Source of the DNA: Terrihabitans soli | Lineage (GTDB): Bacteria > Pseudomonadota > Alphaproteobacteria > Rhizobiales > Methylopilaceae | Assembly (NCBI RefSeq): GCF_014191545.1 | Contig: NZ_AP023361.1 | Coordinates: forward strand, 2,384,501 to 2,448,500 | Reading direction: 5' to 3' | Length of the DNA stretch: 64,000 nt | Shown: piece after piece, positions 42,075 through 51,072 of the stretch | How the letters are laid out: each line of letters opens with the position of its first letter | Numbering within the stretch: the stretch's first letter is position 1 | The notes under the pieces: generated by a model | What the model was told of the DNA's origin: nothing | Seen by the model: the letters and a program-made list of their open reading frames with translations, nothing else | The model's database searches: none | Translations under genes and position numbers: made by a program

Positions 42075-42104
42075 TTGACGCGGGAATCTAGTCTCAAGCA
42101 TAGA
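42075..42104 (+). promoter_or_regulatory. Candidate promoter for the exported plus-strand protein
   Basis: CTTGACG has a strong -35 form (TTGACG at 42075), and a weak -10 (CATAGA at 42099) follows after 18 nt. A GGGGAGG-rich leader leads to the ATG at 42131. The -10 match is poor, so this is tentative. Confidence 0.4.
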
Positions 42105-42130
42105 TGGGGGGAGGTCAGAGGGGGACCAAC

Positions 42131-42532
42131 ATGAATTCTATGGGAATTGCCGTAGTTGCGGTGGTGTTGTTGGCCACGTCGGCAGCAGCCAAGGAAAACT
42201 ACGAGGTCCAGCTGGATCGGGAGACGGTCGTGTCCTACCGACAGCAAATCTCCGATTACATCCTAGAGAACTTCCACGATCCCGAGTCCGTTCAGGATGT
42301 GGTGGTGTCCCTTCCCTACCGACCACTCAATTCCGCTTATCCCGACAGCACCGCGATCTGCCTTCAGTTTCGCGCAAGGGTTCCGGCTGGAGGGTTGATG
42401 CTTTCGAACTACATTGGTTATTTCAAGAACGACAAGCTCGTGAAGTTCATGGGTGGGCCAGGACGGACGCCCTGCTATGGCATCGCCAGCCCGGTCATTC
42501 CGATCTCGGCGCCAACGCAGCAGCAGTACTAG
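42131..42532 (+). CDS. Exported (signal-peptide) protein, probable moron
   Basis: 133 aa from ATG 42131, chosen because it begins the signal peptide MNSMGIAVVAVVLLATSAAA, cleaved probably before KENYEV. The mature part has YRQQISDYILENFHDPESVQ, a central beta region and two Cys (AICLQF; TPCYG) that may pair. It lies on the opposite strand inside the tail operon, between the tape measure and gene M, overlapping the tape measure stop by 4 nt. A periplasmic phage protein such as a superinfection-exclusion factor is possible. No family named. Confidence 0.7.
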   Translation: MNSMGIAVVAVVLLATSAAAKENYEVQLDRETVVSYRQQISDYILENFHDPESVQDVVVSLPYRPLNSAYPDSTAICLQFRARVPAGGLMLSNYIGYFKNDKLVKFMGGPGRTPCYGIASPVIPISAPTQQQY

Positions 42533-45500
42533 CCGCCGATTGCGATCTGCTTCACCAGCTGCTTGAGGACGCCCTTACGCTGCAGATTATCCGCGACCGT
42601 CGCGACGATGTCGTTCGGGCCGGGAGGTGGCACTTGGTCAGGCGACACCACCCACACGTTGAGCGTGCCCATACCAGCTTTGTTGTCGTTCGCGGCCATA
42701 GATTCCGACATACGGCGGTTGCCTTGATTGTTCAGGCCGGTCAAGCTGTCGACGCCGATGGCATCCACGGCCGACTTTCGCAGGATGAACTCACCCGGCA
42801 TGACCTTCCGTAGTGTGCTGTCGCGGCCGGGAATGCCGGTGTTGATGTGCTCGCCGAGGGCCGAACCCTTGGTCGTGCCGAACAGCTGGCTGAGCCAGCC
42901 CCCACTACCGCCTCCACTACCCGGAACACCGTCGAGGCCGAGTACGCTCATAATAATCTGGTTCGCGAGCGCCGTCGCGATGATCTGCATCAGGTTGTCG
43001 ATGACGCTGAGCGCCATGTCACGGAAGGATTCCTTGATCGTCTTCGTGCCGTTAGCGATGCTGACGAAGAAACCAGAGAAGCTCGTCGTCAGGTTATTCA
43101 GAACGCTGTTCCACGCCACGCCGACCTGCTCGGCCGCGGAGACCATCTGGCCGTTGGCGTGCATTAGTCCCTGCTGGACCTGCCATAACTGGAAACCATC
43201 GTTCATGGCCTGACCAACAGTGGGGCCACCAGACGTCGCGTACTCGGCTTTCTTCCGCTGGGCTTCGGCGATCTTTTCTTCAAGAACCAAACGCTGGCCG
43301 GCAATCTCGACCAGACGTTCTCCCGTCGCCTTCTCCTTGTTCAGCTCGGCAAGCTGCTTCTGGAAGTAACCAAGTTTGTCTTCATTGGCCTTCTTCTCGG
43401 CCTGGAGAAGCTCGGCGTCCAAGCCGCGGATTGTGCTCGGCAGAGCATTTGAATTCCGGGCAGCTTCCAGACGGAATTTAACGTCCTCGGCAGGACGGTC
43501 AAATTCCTTCTCCACCGCCTCGTACTGACGTTCGAGAATTTGGAAGATCTTCCGCTGACCTTCCTCGCGGATGCGACGGACCTCTTCCTTCAGCTCTTCG
43601 TCAATCGAGAGGTCGCCATCCAACCGACGCTTGGTGCGCTCTGGATCAGAGTTGAAGTCTTTCGTCGCCGCAATGACCATATTCTCGACGATAGAATTGA
43701 CCTCGTCGGCGATCTCTTGAATGCGTGCGCCAGGGATATTCGGCGATCGGGACTGCGTGACCAGAGCGTTGATCTGCGTATTGTAGCCGGCCATCTCGGT
43801 CTGGAAACCGGCGGTCTGGAATTTGTAGTCCTTCTTGTCCTTCTTCTCTCTGGCTTCGCCAGAAGAAGCGATGACCTTTCCAATTTCAGAATCCAGGGGG
43901 CTGACGTTCTTGTGGAACTCCGCAAGAAGATAGGTCTTGATGTCTTCAAGATCTCCCGCGCCCTGCTGCGCCAGCTCGGTGGCGAGTTTGGTGATCTGAG
44001 CTTCGATGCCAGACTTATAGAGTTGCAAATAACCTTCGAGATTCTTAGCCGCTTCCTCACGCTCAGTGGGGTCCTTGATGCCGGACAACTGTGAGGTCGG
44101 GTAAAGACGCGAGACGTTGCGACCAAGAAGACCGCGCTCGGCCCCCTCCTTGAGGGCGATTGCCTGACCGAGACGGTAAGTGTTTCCATCGATCGCGTAC
44201 TTGGTCGACTCGAGATTGTTGATGTTGGCGTTCTGGGTCTTGATGAGCCCGTAAGCCAGCTTCAGCTGCTCGGTCGCGTACTCGTCGGCTTTGTTACGTT
44301 CAATCGCCTCATTCAGTTTGACGAGCAAACCGCTTAGGACATTGAAACCTTCACCGGCTTTTTCCTTACCGGAGAGGATAGAGACAGCCTGTCCGAAGGC
44401 CGGTTCGGAGCTTGCGAGACGACGCGCCTTGATGCTCTGGAAACGGTTAAGGTCGCCGATGTTGGACGACCGGTCTCCGAGCTGCTGTCGCTCAAGGGCC
44501 AGCTTATTCTGCAGCTCCTGCTGCTGAAGCATCAGCTGGTCAGGAAGCGCCTTTCGCTGGGCCTCTTCGAGACGGGTCAATGCGCCGATCAGCTCCTCGA
44601 CGCCGTCTGTGGTCGTGCTAAGGGAAAGGCCCCACTCGGAATAAGCAGCTTTAAGTTCGAGAACCATGCTTCGCCGCGCGGCGTCGTCATTGTCCAATTC
44701 ATCGTACCGATCGTAAAGGACCTTCATCCTCTCCGAGATCGAGCTGATGCGGCTCTCTGTTTCGGACGCCGCTCCACCGAGTTCGTTGACTTTCCCAGAG
44801 ACCTCGTCAATTGCCTTCGCAGTCGACTGTGCGGCCGTCTCCCACACGGCAAAGGCCGTGACAGCGGCCGCGGCCAGCCCCGCAATCATCAGCGCCGGGT
44901 GGCCCTTCACAAACGACAGCAGGCCTCCCAGGCCACCAACCGCGCCGACCGCCGATCCGCCGGCCATCGTAGCCATGAGAACGCGCGCTGCGACGGTGGT
45001 GCTGAGAAGAACAGTCCGAAGCTGGCCGAAATTCTTCACCAGGAAAACAAGAGGAGACACCACGGCCCAAGTGCCGAGACCAGCCAGCGCTGCGGAGAGC
45101 GGGATCGTAAACCAGGTTGCGTCCTGCATTCCTCGGGCGAGTGCCGTCGCGCCTTTCAGAATCTCCTTCAGGATACTGATGGTCGGCCGGAAGGCAGTGT
45201 ATGCCGAGCTGGCAACCGTCGAAGCGAAGTTGTCCCAGATATTACCGAGAGCCTCCATCTGGGTGGCATTGGCCTTGGCCGCTGCCTCCGTAACGACAAT
45301 GCCATCATGGAGCTGATGGATGTACGTGAGGTTCTTGCTGATTGCCGAGAAGGCGGAAACAGCACGAACCTCGAACGCTTCAACGGCATCTGCCGTCGTA
45401 AACCCAGCATCTCTGAGGGTATGCATCACCCCCGTGAACCCTTTGGTTTTGATGTCGACGTCGGCGGTCGTCAAACCAATACGAGTAAGAATTTTGAGGA

Positions 45501-46812
45501 ATTCCTTACTCGGATTCATGATGTCGATCATCAACTGCCGGAGGCCGGTGCCCAGCGTCGAACCCGACTTAATACCTGCGTTTGAGAGACCGGCGAGGAC
45601 CGCCGTAAGTTCGGTGTAAGTGACCCCCGCGTCGGCTGCGATGTTGGCAGAATACTGGATGCCGAGTGACAGCTTCTCCATCGTCAGCTTCGACAGGTTC
45701 AGCGCGGACGTCATGACATTCGCGATGTTGGCCGTCTCGGAGGCTTCAAGATTAAACACACCAAGAGTCGAAGTGACCACGTCCACCGAGGTCTGAAGAT
45801 CGGTACCCGAGGCCGTGGCGAGCAAGACTACTGACTCGATGGACTTCTTAACCTGCGCGGTCGACAGACCCGCCTGACCGAGGACGGTTGCGGCTTTGGC
45901 AACTTCTAGAGCTGAGAACTTAGATCCGCTGGCAACAGCAAACAGCTGCTGCTCGAAGCCTTCCATTTCCGAATTCGTGGTCTGGGTGATAGCCTGGAAC
46001 TGCTTCAGCTCTCGGTCGATCTCCACGATTTGGTTTTTGAGATAGTTTGCGGCTCCAATACCGGCGCCGAGAACCAGGTAGTTGCGGAGGATCGCGCCCT
46101 GAATTTGCAGGAAGTCCGATCCACCGTTGTTTGTTATCCGGCCGAGTGTGCCAGCGTTGCGAACTGTGTCATCCCCATATCGCAGCCTGGCTCGTGAATT
46201 TGCCTCGGACTGAGCCGCTCCCGTAAGCCGAGCACGGAGAGATTCGGGGTCTGAACGTAGGGTTTTAATTTGCCTCTGCAGATCAGCCGTTGCGCGGCGA
46301 ATATCCAACTGCTCGGCAGATGAGTCCTTGATCAACTGGCTAAGGCGGAAACTTTCATTGGCATCCTTCGCACGAATGACGCCGGGTGAAGAGTTTCGAA
46401 GACGGGACGCCAGACGCTGCTGTGTCAGATTGGCGCCTGCCTCAACCTGCGCCTTCGATGTCTTCATCACCCTCTCAGCGGCCCTGGTGTGCGCCTCAAC
46501 TAGACGAGCGGTGACCTGCTCCATCGATGTATTAAGTTCGAGGATCTTCCTCTTCACCAAAGCTTCGGTGCGCTGGGTTTCCTTGGAGCCACGGGAGAGG
46601 CTGTCGAGTAGCGATCGGTCACCCTTCGTATACTTCGAAGCAATGACCTGACCATCGATGTTGATTTTGGAGAGCTGATTGAGCTGCTTTTGAGCGCCGG
46701 CTACCGACTTGATAACGCCGTCGATGGATGCCTTGAGCTGGTCAAACTCTTTACGGGCCTGCTCAGCTTGAGCGAATACATTTAAACCAATCGACCCGTT
46801 TTCACCGGCCAC
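42529..46812 (-). CDS. Tail tape measure protein
   Basis: 1427 aa. N-terminal 250 residues helical; residues about 250-480 match the phage tail tape measure core (AQIVQ-like ATVLGQAGLSTAQVKKSIES, SETANIANVMTSALNLSKL, NAGIKSGSTLGTGLRQLMID). Hydrophobic segments near 590-660 probably cross the membrane on injection. Long coiled coils follow, and the end MPGEFILRKSAVDAIGVDSL is typical. Length fixes the tail; by analogy to other tape measures about 0.15 nm per residue, a tail near 200 nm is expected. Confidence 0.93.
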   Translation of the reverse strand: MAGENGSIGLNVFAQAEQARKEFDQLKASIDGVIKSVAGAQKQLNQLSKINIDGQVIASKYTKGDRSLLDSLSRGSKETQRTEALVKRKILELNTSMEQVTARLVEAHTRAAERVMKTSKAQVEAGANLTQQRLASRLRNSSPGVIRAKDANESFRLSQLIKDSSAEQLDIRRATADLQRQIKTLRSDPESLRARLTGAAQSEANSRARLRYGDDTVRNAGTLGRITNNGGSDFLQIQGAILRNYLVLGAGIGAANYLKNQIVEIDRELKQFQAITQTTNSEMEGFEQQLFAVASGSKFSALEVAKAATVLGQAGLSTAQVKKSIESVVLLATASGTDLQTSVDVVTSTLGVFNLEASETANIANVMTSALNLSKLTMEKLSLGIQYSANIAADAGVTYTELTAVLAGLSNAGIKSGSTLGTGLRQLMIDIMNPSKEFLKILTRIGLTTADVDIKTKGFTGVMHTLRDAGFTTADAVEAFEVRAVSAFSAISKNLTYIHQLHDGIVVTEAAAKANATQMEALGNIWDNFASTVASSAYTAFRPTISILKEILKGATALARGMQDATWFTIPLSAALAGLGTWAVVSPLVFLVKNFGQLRTVLLSTTVAARVLMATMAGGSAVGAVGGLGGLLSFVKGHPALMIAGLAAAAVTAFAVWETAAQSTAKAIDEVSGKVNELGGAASETESRISSISERMKVLYDRYDELDNDDAARRSMVLELKAAYSEWGLSLSTTTDGVEELIGALTRLEEAQRKALPDQLMLQQQELQNKLALERQQLGDRSSNIGDLNRFQSIKARRLASSEPAFGQAVSILSGKEKAGEGFNVLSGLLVKLNEAIERNKADEYATEQLKLAYGLIKTQNANINNLESTKYAIDGNTYRLGQAIALKEGAERGLLGRNVSRLYPTSQLSGIKDPTEREEAAKNLEGYLQLYKSGIEAQITKLATELAQQGAGDLEDIKTYLLAEFHKNVSPLDSEIGKVIASSGEAREKKDKKDYKFQTAGFQTEMAGYNTQINALVTQSRSPNIPGARIQEIADEVNSIVENMVIAATKDFNSDPERTKRRLDGDLSIDEELKEEVRRIREEGQRKIFQILERQYEAVEKEFDRPAEDVKFRLEAARNSNALPSTIRGLDAELLQAEKKANEDKLGYFQKQLAELNKEKATGERLVEIAGQRLVLEEKIAEAQRKKAEYATSGGPTVGQAMNDGFQLWQVQQGLMHANGQMVSAAEQVGVAWNSVLNNLTTSFSGFFVSIANGTKTIKESFRDMALSVIDNLMQIIATALANQIIMSVLGLDGVPGSGGGSGGWLSQLFGTTKGSALGEHINTGIPGRDSTLRKVMPGEFILRKSAVDAIGVDSLTGLNNQGNRRMSESMAANDNKAGMGTLNVWVVSPDQVPPPGPNDIVATVADNLQRKGVLKQLVKQIAIGG

Positions 46813-47445
46813 TTAAAGCATCCACCGCGCCTAAGAACTCGGAGAAGGTTTCAGGTTGATGGACCTCCTCCTTCCCGCCGCCCAGCGCTTGGGCGGCGAC
46901 GAGGGCGAAGTTCTCTAATTGCTGAGAGGACTTCGCCAATTCGTACTGCATTTGGATTCTCACCAACGAGGTGAGATCCTCGTAGGTGTGACTCCAGTAA
47001 ACTTCTGTGAGAGAGCTTGGGCGGCAGTTAAGCGCCCATACAATACTCTCCTGAAATGTTAAGCCGGCGAACCATCCGATGAGGACTGAGGGGCCAGCTC
47101 CCTGAAGTCCTTTTCGTACTTCTTCTGGTTGGCCAGCGTTCGCTGGGTGGAACGAAGAAAAAAAGCGATCAGATGATCCTGCACCCAAGCCAGCAGATCT
47201 TCGATCTTCTCAAGCTCGGCATCGATGTCTTCCGCGTCGAATTCTTTCGTCACCTTACCGCTGGGTTTACGTTCCGCGAGAGTCGCGGCGAGGACTTTGT
47301 TACGAAGTTCCGGGTCCAGCTGAATCATGGAAGCTTCGGTCGGGTCCTGGCAGAGCGAGGTCAATGCATTCAGCAGACCGTAGCTCATCAGGATTTCTCG
47401 ATCTTTGGAATTCACCTTGATCGAGAACTTGGGTTCAATGCTCAC
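46802..47445 (-). CDS. Tail assembly chaperone GT-type frameshift product
   Basis: The downstream frame ending at 46802 has no good start of its own and overlaps the G-like gene in the -1 frame. A -1 slip at the T7 run (47158-47164) fuses 96 codons of the upstream frame to 118 codons of the second, giving about 214 aa. The second half has SSLTEVYWSHTYEDLTSLVR and a helical end. This is the lambda G/GT or TAC layout found directly before the tape measure gene in long-tailed phages. Both products should chaperone the tape measure. Confidence 0.82.
47059..47445 (-). CDS. Tail assembly chaperone G-type, unshifted product
   Basis: 128 aa ending at 47059 without frameshift. It is helical and acidic, starting IEPKFSIKVNSKDREILMSY. 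Its sequence is not strongly similar to a named family, but place (after tail tube and terminator, before tape measure) and the slippery run leave little doubt. Confidence 0.82.
   Translation of the reverse strand: MSIEPKFSIKVNSKDREILMSYGLLNALTSLCQDPTEASMIQLDPELRNKVLAATLAERKPSGKVTKEFDAEDIDAELEKIEDLLAWVQDHLIAFFLRSTQRTLANQKKYEKDFRELAPQSSSDGSPA
47158..47164 (-). other. Programmed -1 ribosomal frameshift site (T TTT TTT)
   Basis: On the minus strand the heptamer is seven T read in zero frame as GC-T TTT TTT-CTT, so both tRNAs can re-pair after a -1 slip. It is the only good slippery run in the 130-nt overlap of the two frames. A downstream stimulatory structure could not be proven by eye. Confidence 0.75.
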
Positions 47446-47460
47446 GCTGTGAGTTTCTCC

Positions 47461-47498
47461 AAAAGAAAAAGGCCTCCGTCATGTAATGACGGAGGCCT
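47461..47498 (-). terminator. Strong terminator after the tail tube gene
   Basis: On the minus strand AGGCCTCCGTCAT pairs with ATGACGGAGGCCT (13 bp, 3-nt loop), followed by TTTTTC TTTT. It should reduce transcription into the chaperone, tape measure and tip genes, keeping the tube protein much more abundant. Confidence 0.88.
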
Positions 47499-47524
47499 AA
47501 GTGAGCAAGCGTACTATTCGGCTC

Positions 47525-48325
47525 TTACTTACCCGAGAGGCCGATCATTACCTTTGTTCCATAGGTGGAATAGAACGGATCACCGGGGACGCCGGCGTAA
47601 GGCGTAAACTCGAACGGAAGGTTCGAGAAGTTCTCGGTGTCGAAGCTGACAGAGAAGCCCTTGGTGATCTTGATCTTCGGGAAAAGCAGCACGACAGGCG
47701 AGCCATCTTTCGGAAGAGTACCAACCACTTTGGCCGCGAGGGTCGCCTGAACGACGGAGCCGCCAATCTCAACCTTGTTGGCCTTGGCCACCTTGGACCC
47801 GGCGGCGAAGGTCACACCCGTCGGGACCGAGAAACCGGTGGCGATACCGATCGTAGTCTTACCGGTGTTGAGTGCGACGGACGACGCCTTGACGACGTGA
47901 ACCTTGTCGTCTGCTTCCTGGATGTAAACGAATTCGCCAACGTCGATCTCGGCATCAAGATCGCCGTTCACGACGAAGGTCGTGTCGGACGAATCGACTT
48001 CAGCATCGAGCGGAAGGATCGTGCTCGCGTTTTCGAACGTCGCGCCAGAGGCGTCGAGGCCGGCCGCGTAAGCCAGGTTTCGGGAGGTGAACTCGTAACC
48101 TTCGAAAGAGGCTTTCAGACCGTGTGAGTTCTTGACCGACATCACGACATCATTGGTGATGCCCTGCGTCAGTTCAACGAACGTCGGGTCTGCGGTCACG
48201 ACGAAACGCTTCACCAGACCGAGCGAATGCTTATCGGGCTGAAGCTTGTGGAGGTCGGCCATCGGACCAACCATGACGGTCGCGTTGGCGAGCAGAAAAG
48301 AGTCTGTACGGGCGGTGCCGGCCAT
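47525..48325 (-). CDS. Major tail (tube) protein
   Basis: 266 aa, beta-rich, almost no Cys. AGTARTDSFLLANATVMVGP and VVTADPTFVELTQGITNDVV at the start and FSNLPFEFTPYAGVPGDPFY near the end match the usual tail-tube protein plan. A possible Ig-like insertion lies near 105-165 (DTTFVVNGDLDAEIDVGEFV). Flanked by a strong terminator as expected for an abundant protein. Confidence 0.8.
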   Translation of the reverse strand: MAGTARTDSFLLANATVMVGPMADLHKLQPDKHSLGLVKRFVVTADPTFVELTQGITNDVVMSVKNSHGLKASFEGYEFTSRNLAYAAGLDASGATFENASTILPLDAEVDSSDTTFVVNGDLDAEIDVGEFVYIQEADDKVHVVKASSVALNTGKTTIGIATGFSVPTGVTFAAGSKVAKANKVEIGGSVVQATLAAKVVGTLPKDGSPVVLLFPKIKITKGFSVSFDTENFSNLPFEFTPYAGVPGDPFYSTYGTKVMIGLSGK

Positions 48326-48361
48326 AATGATCAGGTCCTTTTGGCGTAGAAATTCGGACCC

Positions 48362-48389
48362 TTGATACGTCGGCTCTTGTACTTATATT
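48362..48389 (+). promoter_or_regulatory. Sigma70-type promoter for the Arc-like gene
   Basis: TTGATA (48362-48367), 16-nt spacer, TATATT (48384-48389), about 33 nt before the ATG at 48422. This is one of the best promoter matches in the window and faces against the late operon. Confidence 0.6.
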
Positions 48390-48421
48390 TGCTATGTAGT
48401 ACCGCCTCGGAAAGATTCGGA

Positions 48422-48640
48422 ATGAATCGTACAGCTCAACACACCATCAGAATGACAGAAGACTTGGCCGACTGCTTGAAAACGAGAGCACGGCACAACA
48501 ACAGGTCCATCAGCGCCGAATGCGTTTTTCTTATAGAAGCCGCATTGGCCGCGGAGTTCGAAGCTCCTATCGGTCTGCTTCGTGCTCTTATGCTTGAATC
48601 TCAAGCAGCGCAGTCGCCTGAACAAACTGCCAAGGCCTGA
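48422..48640 (+). CDS. Arc-like ribbon-helix-helix regulator, antisense to the late operon
   Basis: 72 aa from the ATG at 48422; a longer frame from TTG 48362 begins in the promoter and is rejected. AQHTIRMTEDLADCLKTRAR and NNRSISAECVFLIEAALAAE follow the Arc fold: beta strand, helix, turn with NRS, second helix. Arc-type proteins bind DNA as dimers. The 3' end overlaps the tail terminator gene by 53 nt in convergent orientation. It probably represses a phage or host promoter; which is unknown. Confidence 0.75.
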   Translation: MNRTAQHTIRMTEDLADCLKTRARHNNRSISAECVFLIEAALAAEFEAPIGLLRALMLESQAAQSPEQTAKA

Positions 48641-49028
48641 TCGTCGCTCGGCCTACAGGCGCCAGCATGGTGCCTGAAGCAATGACCATCTTATTCAGCA
48701 ACGAAGTCGTTGCGGCGTCGTAATACTCGACCGTCTTAGTCGGTCGCATCTTCTCGAATGCCATGTTCAGACCATCGCGCAGACGAAAAAGGTTCTCGTC
48801 ACCATAGGTCGAAACCGCGATCGCGAACGTCACTTCAATCACATTCTCTGACTCGACAAACGCGAGCCCGTGCGGTCCTAAAAGGTCACTGTTCGGCAGC
48901 TCCTGCGTTTCCGCGTGAGCATCCCAATCATAGAACTGGAAAGCCCCATCCGGAATCGTGGAATTAATTTCCTCGATGAGGGCTTGAGCAAACTTCACGA
49001 CCGAGCCGTGAAGGTTTCGGTACATCAT
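48588..49028 (-). CDS. Tail terminator-like protein
   Basis: 146 aa between connector genes and the tube gene. The first helix (VVKFAQALIEEINSTIPDGA) and central beta part (VIEVTFAIAVSTYGDENLFR) fit a lambda U/HK97 gp-type tail terminator, which caps the tail and joins it to the head. Assigned by place and predicted fold. Confidence 0.62.
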   Translation of the reverse strand: MMYRNLHGSVVKFAQALIEEINSTIPDGAFQFYDWDAHAETQELPNSDLLGPHGLAFVESENVIEVTFAIAVSTYGDENLFRLRDGLNMAFEKMRPTKTVEYYDAATTSLLNKMVIASGTMLAPVGRATIRPWQFVQATALLEIQA

Positions 49029-49819
49029 AGACGGCCTCTCGATCCCTGGAAGGAATTGGCAACGGCCTTCCGTAGAAGGCTTGGAATACGCTCATAGGCC
49101 CACCACGCGATGGTGGGGCCGACCAGCGGGCGGTTAACCGTGCCTCCATTAGGGAAAGACGGCCCGCGGAGTTTGAATTCAGGCGCCGACGGAAACAGCA
49201 TCCGCTCGAGCCCTTGAGTCTTGCCGGCGTCGGAGACTTCACCAGTTGATAGTGCGTGCAGTCGATATGGTGTGATCTTCGGCATGATCCGAATGATCAT
49301 CTGCCCCAGCACGTCCCGACCGAGTTGGCCACGCTCTTTGAGATTGGCCCACGACTTCTTCCCGTAGTCGGCCTTGTAGCTGATCTGTACGCCACCCGTG
49401 CGAGCCACGAGCTTTCCGTTGGCTTTCTGCATCTTCGACCGAAGCTCGCCGGTATGCAGGAATAATCTGTAGGAGTTCCGCAGATACCCGGATTTTATCT
49501 TGTGCCTTACCGTTCGAGGCGACAGCTCCTTCCAAACCATGCCACCATCAAGACCGCCGGAGATGACTGCCATAATGTCCACTCCCCCAGGCTGATCAGG
49601 AAGACCAATCAGCTTCTGGGTAATGAACGGGGTGATCTTCTCGATCTCCTGGTTGCCGGCCCGCTCCATCCGGCGCCGAAGCAGTTCGACCGCTCTAAAG
49701 GATTGAGCGCGAACGTCCTTGTCCATCGCGTCCATGATGTCCTGAGCGATATATGCAGCCGTCTCGGCATTCGGCACCATCTTGCGGTATTTGCCACCGA
49801 TACGGACCTCGATCGTCAT
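49025..49819 (-). CDS. HK97 gp10-like/minor tail completion protein
   Basis: 264 aa. Helix EKITPFITQKLIGLPDQPGG region then SYKADYGKKSWANLKERGQL, LHTGELRSKMQKANGKLVAR and a basic C-terminus are typical of gp10/Z-type proteins: a basic helix followed by a GEL-type beta hairpin. It lies in the usual place before the terminator. Longer than HK97 gp10. Confidence 0.6.
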   Translation of the reverse strand: MTIEVRIGGKYRKMVPNAETAAYIAQDIMDAMDKDVRAQSFRAVELLRRRMERAGNQEIEKITPFITQKLIGLPDQPGGVDIMAVISGGLDGGMVWKELSPRTVRHKIKSGYLRNSYRLFLHTGELRSKMQKANGKLVARTGGVQISYKADYGKKSWANLKERGQLGRDVLGQMIIRIMPKITPYRLHALSTGEVSDAGKTQGLERMLFPSAPEFKLRGPSFPNGGTVNRPLVGPTIAWWAYERIPSLLRKAVANSFQGSRGRL

Positions 49820-50349
49820 TACTGGATCTCAACCAGCTTCACACCGAGTAGCTCATCGATGCGCTTCACGATCATATTATTGAACTTGTCCCCCAACTGC
49901 AGCGCCGCGGATGTGATGACGCGGCGCGTCTCTTCGCGGGCGTTTGTTTGCCGATCAGGGAATTCACGTCCGGTGGGCTCCATGAGACACCAAACCGTGC
50001 CGAGACTTGTAAACGTGTTGCTACGGTTCAGGCCCGTCAGAAGGTCGACCACGGAAGCCGCCCGAGCCCAAGGAACCTGATGAGTCAACTGAAACAACCG
50101 GTGGACGCGATAAACATCTCCGAAGCCATGATCGGCGATCAGGAAGCGCCGGCCATTTCCATCGAGCATGATCGCCCCAATCGGGACCGAACTATCGAGC
50201 GGCAGACGGAGGAGAAGGCGGGGAGACGTGAACTCGTAGCTCGGAACCGAGCCTTCTTCCGCGGGATGAATCGTGCCGCTGAATTCGAGGCCGGTGTCGA
50301 GCTTGTAAATCGAACGGAAATTCGCGGCGACGGCGCCAAGATGAGGCAC
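49819..50349 (-). CDS. Head-tail connector/stopper protein
   Basis: 176 aa, with N-terminal beta sections (TGLEFSGTIHPAEEGSVPSY; PIGAIMLDGNGRRFLIADHG) as in head-closure stopper proteins, and a helical tail. Position third after the capsid supports this. Overlaps next start by 1 nt. Confidence 0.55.
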   Translation of the reverse strand: MPHLGAVAANFRSIYKLDTGLEFSGTIHPAEEGSVPSYEFTSPRLLLRLPLDSSVPIGAIMLDGNGRRFLIADHGFGDVYRVHRLFQLTHQVPWARAASVVDLLTGLNRSNTFTSLGTVWCLMEPTGREFPDRQTNAREETRRVITSAALQLGDKFNNMIVKRIDELLGVKLVEIQ

Positions 50350-50352
50350 GGC

Positions 50353-51072
50353 TTAGGCCCCCGTAATGGGGTCGACCGGTGTGGTGAGGACCAGCAGAGG
50401 ATTGTCCCCCTCGGAACGGCCGGTAACGAGGTTCAGAGCCTCCGTAAGAAGCGACTGGGTCTCACCATAAAGCTTGCTGAAGTCCTTGATCGGGGCACGA
50501 TCAAAGGTCAGAGGTCCGTCGGACTGGCGCTGCGCTACGCGAAGCTGGAGGCTCGGGAGAACGCTCAGAGCCGCCGCGTAGAGGATCGCCATATTGGCAG
50601 AAACCTCGACCTTAGTTCCGGCAGCGAGCGCCGCGGCGAGTTCGGTCTGACCGACGATGCTTTCGATGGTGAGAAACGCTTCGAAGATGTCGATGTCGCC
50701 GTCAGGAAGCTCACTGGCATTGACGCCACAGTAAGAGCGCACATCCGCAGGCGAAGCCGAGTAGTTGATAAAAGGCACCAGACGAACCGGAATCCGCAGA
50801 GTGTGCGGCATACCCCCGTGGACGAAACGCACGATGACAGTGAGTTTCGAGAACCGACCGGAGGAGATCGACGTATAGGTCTGGGAAATTGAGATGATCG
50901 TCCGGGTCGTTGTGGGACCCGTCGAAAGGGGGACGTCAATCAGGCCGGTGATAGGTTCACCGGCCTGATCGTAAACAGTGTAGACCGCGGTTCCGGAGTC
51001 AGGAACTTTCGGGTCGCCGCTGACGGTGAAGAAGACCGGGACGGCGATGGAAAGTCCTGCAAGGAAATCCAT
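50353..51072 (-). CDS. Head-tail connector protein with N-terminal beta domain
   Basis: 239 aa. Residues 1-125 look like an Ig-like beta domain (VPVFFTVSGDPKVPDSGTAV). The remainder is helical (ADVRSYCGVNASELPDGDID, IFEAFLTIESIVGQTELAAA) as in gp6-type adaptors. The fusion of such a beta domain to an adaptor is not common. Starts overlapping the preceding stop. Confidence 0.58.
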   Translation of the reverse strand: MDFLAGLSIAVPVFFTVSGDPKVPDSGTAVYTVYDQAGEPITGLIDVPLSTGPTTTRTIISISQTYTSISSGRFSKLTVIVRFVHGGMPHTLRIPVRLVPFINYSASPADVRSYCGVNASELPDGDIDIFEAFLTIESIVGQTELAAALAAGTKVEVSANMAILYAAALSVLPSLQLRVAQRQSDGPLTFDRAPIKDFSKLYGETQSLLTEALNLVTGRSEGDNPLLVLTTPVDPITGA

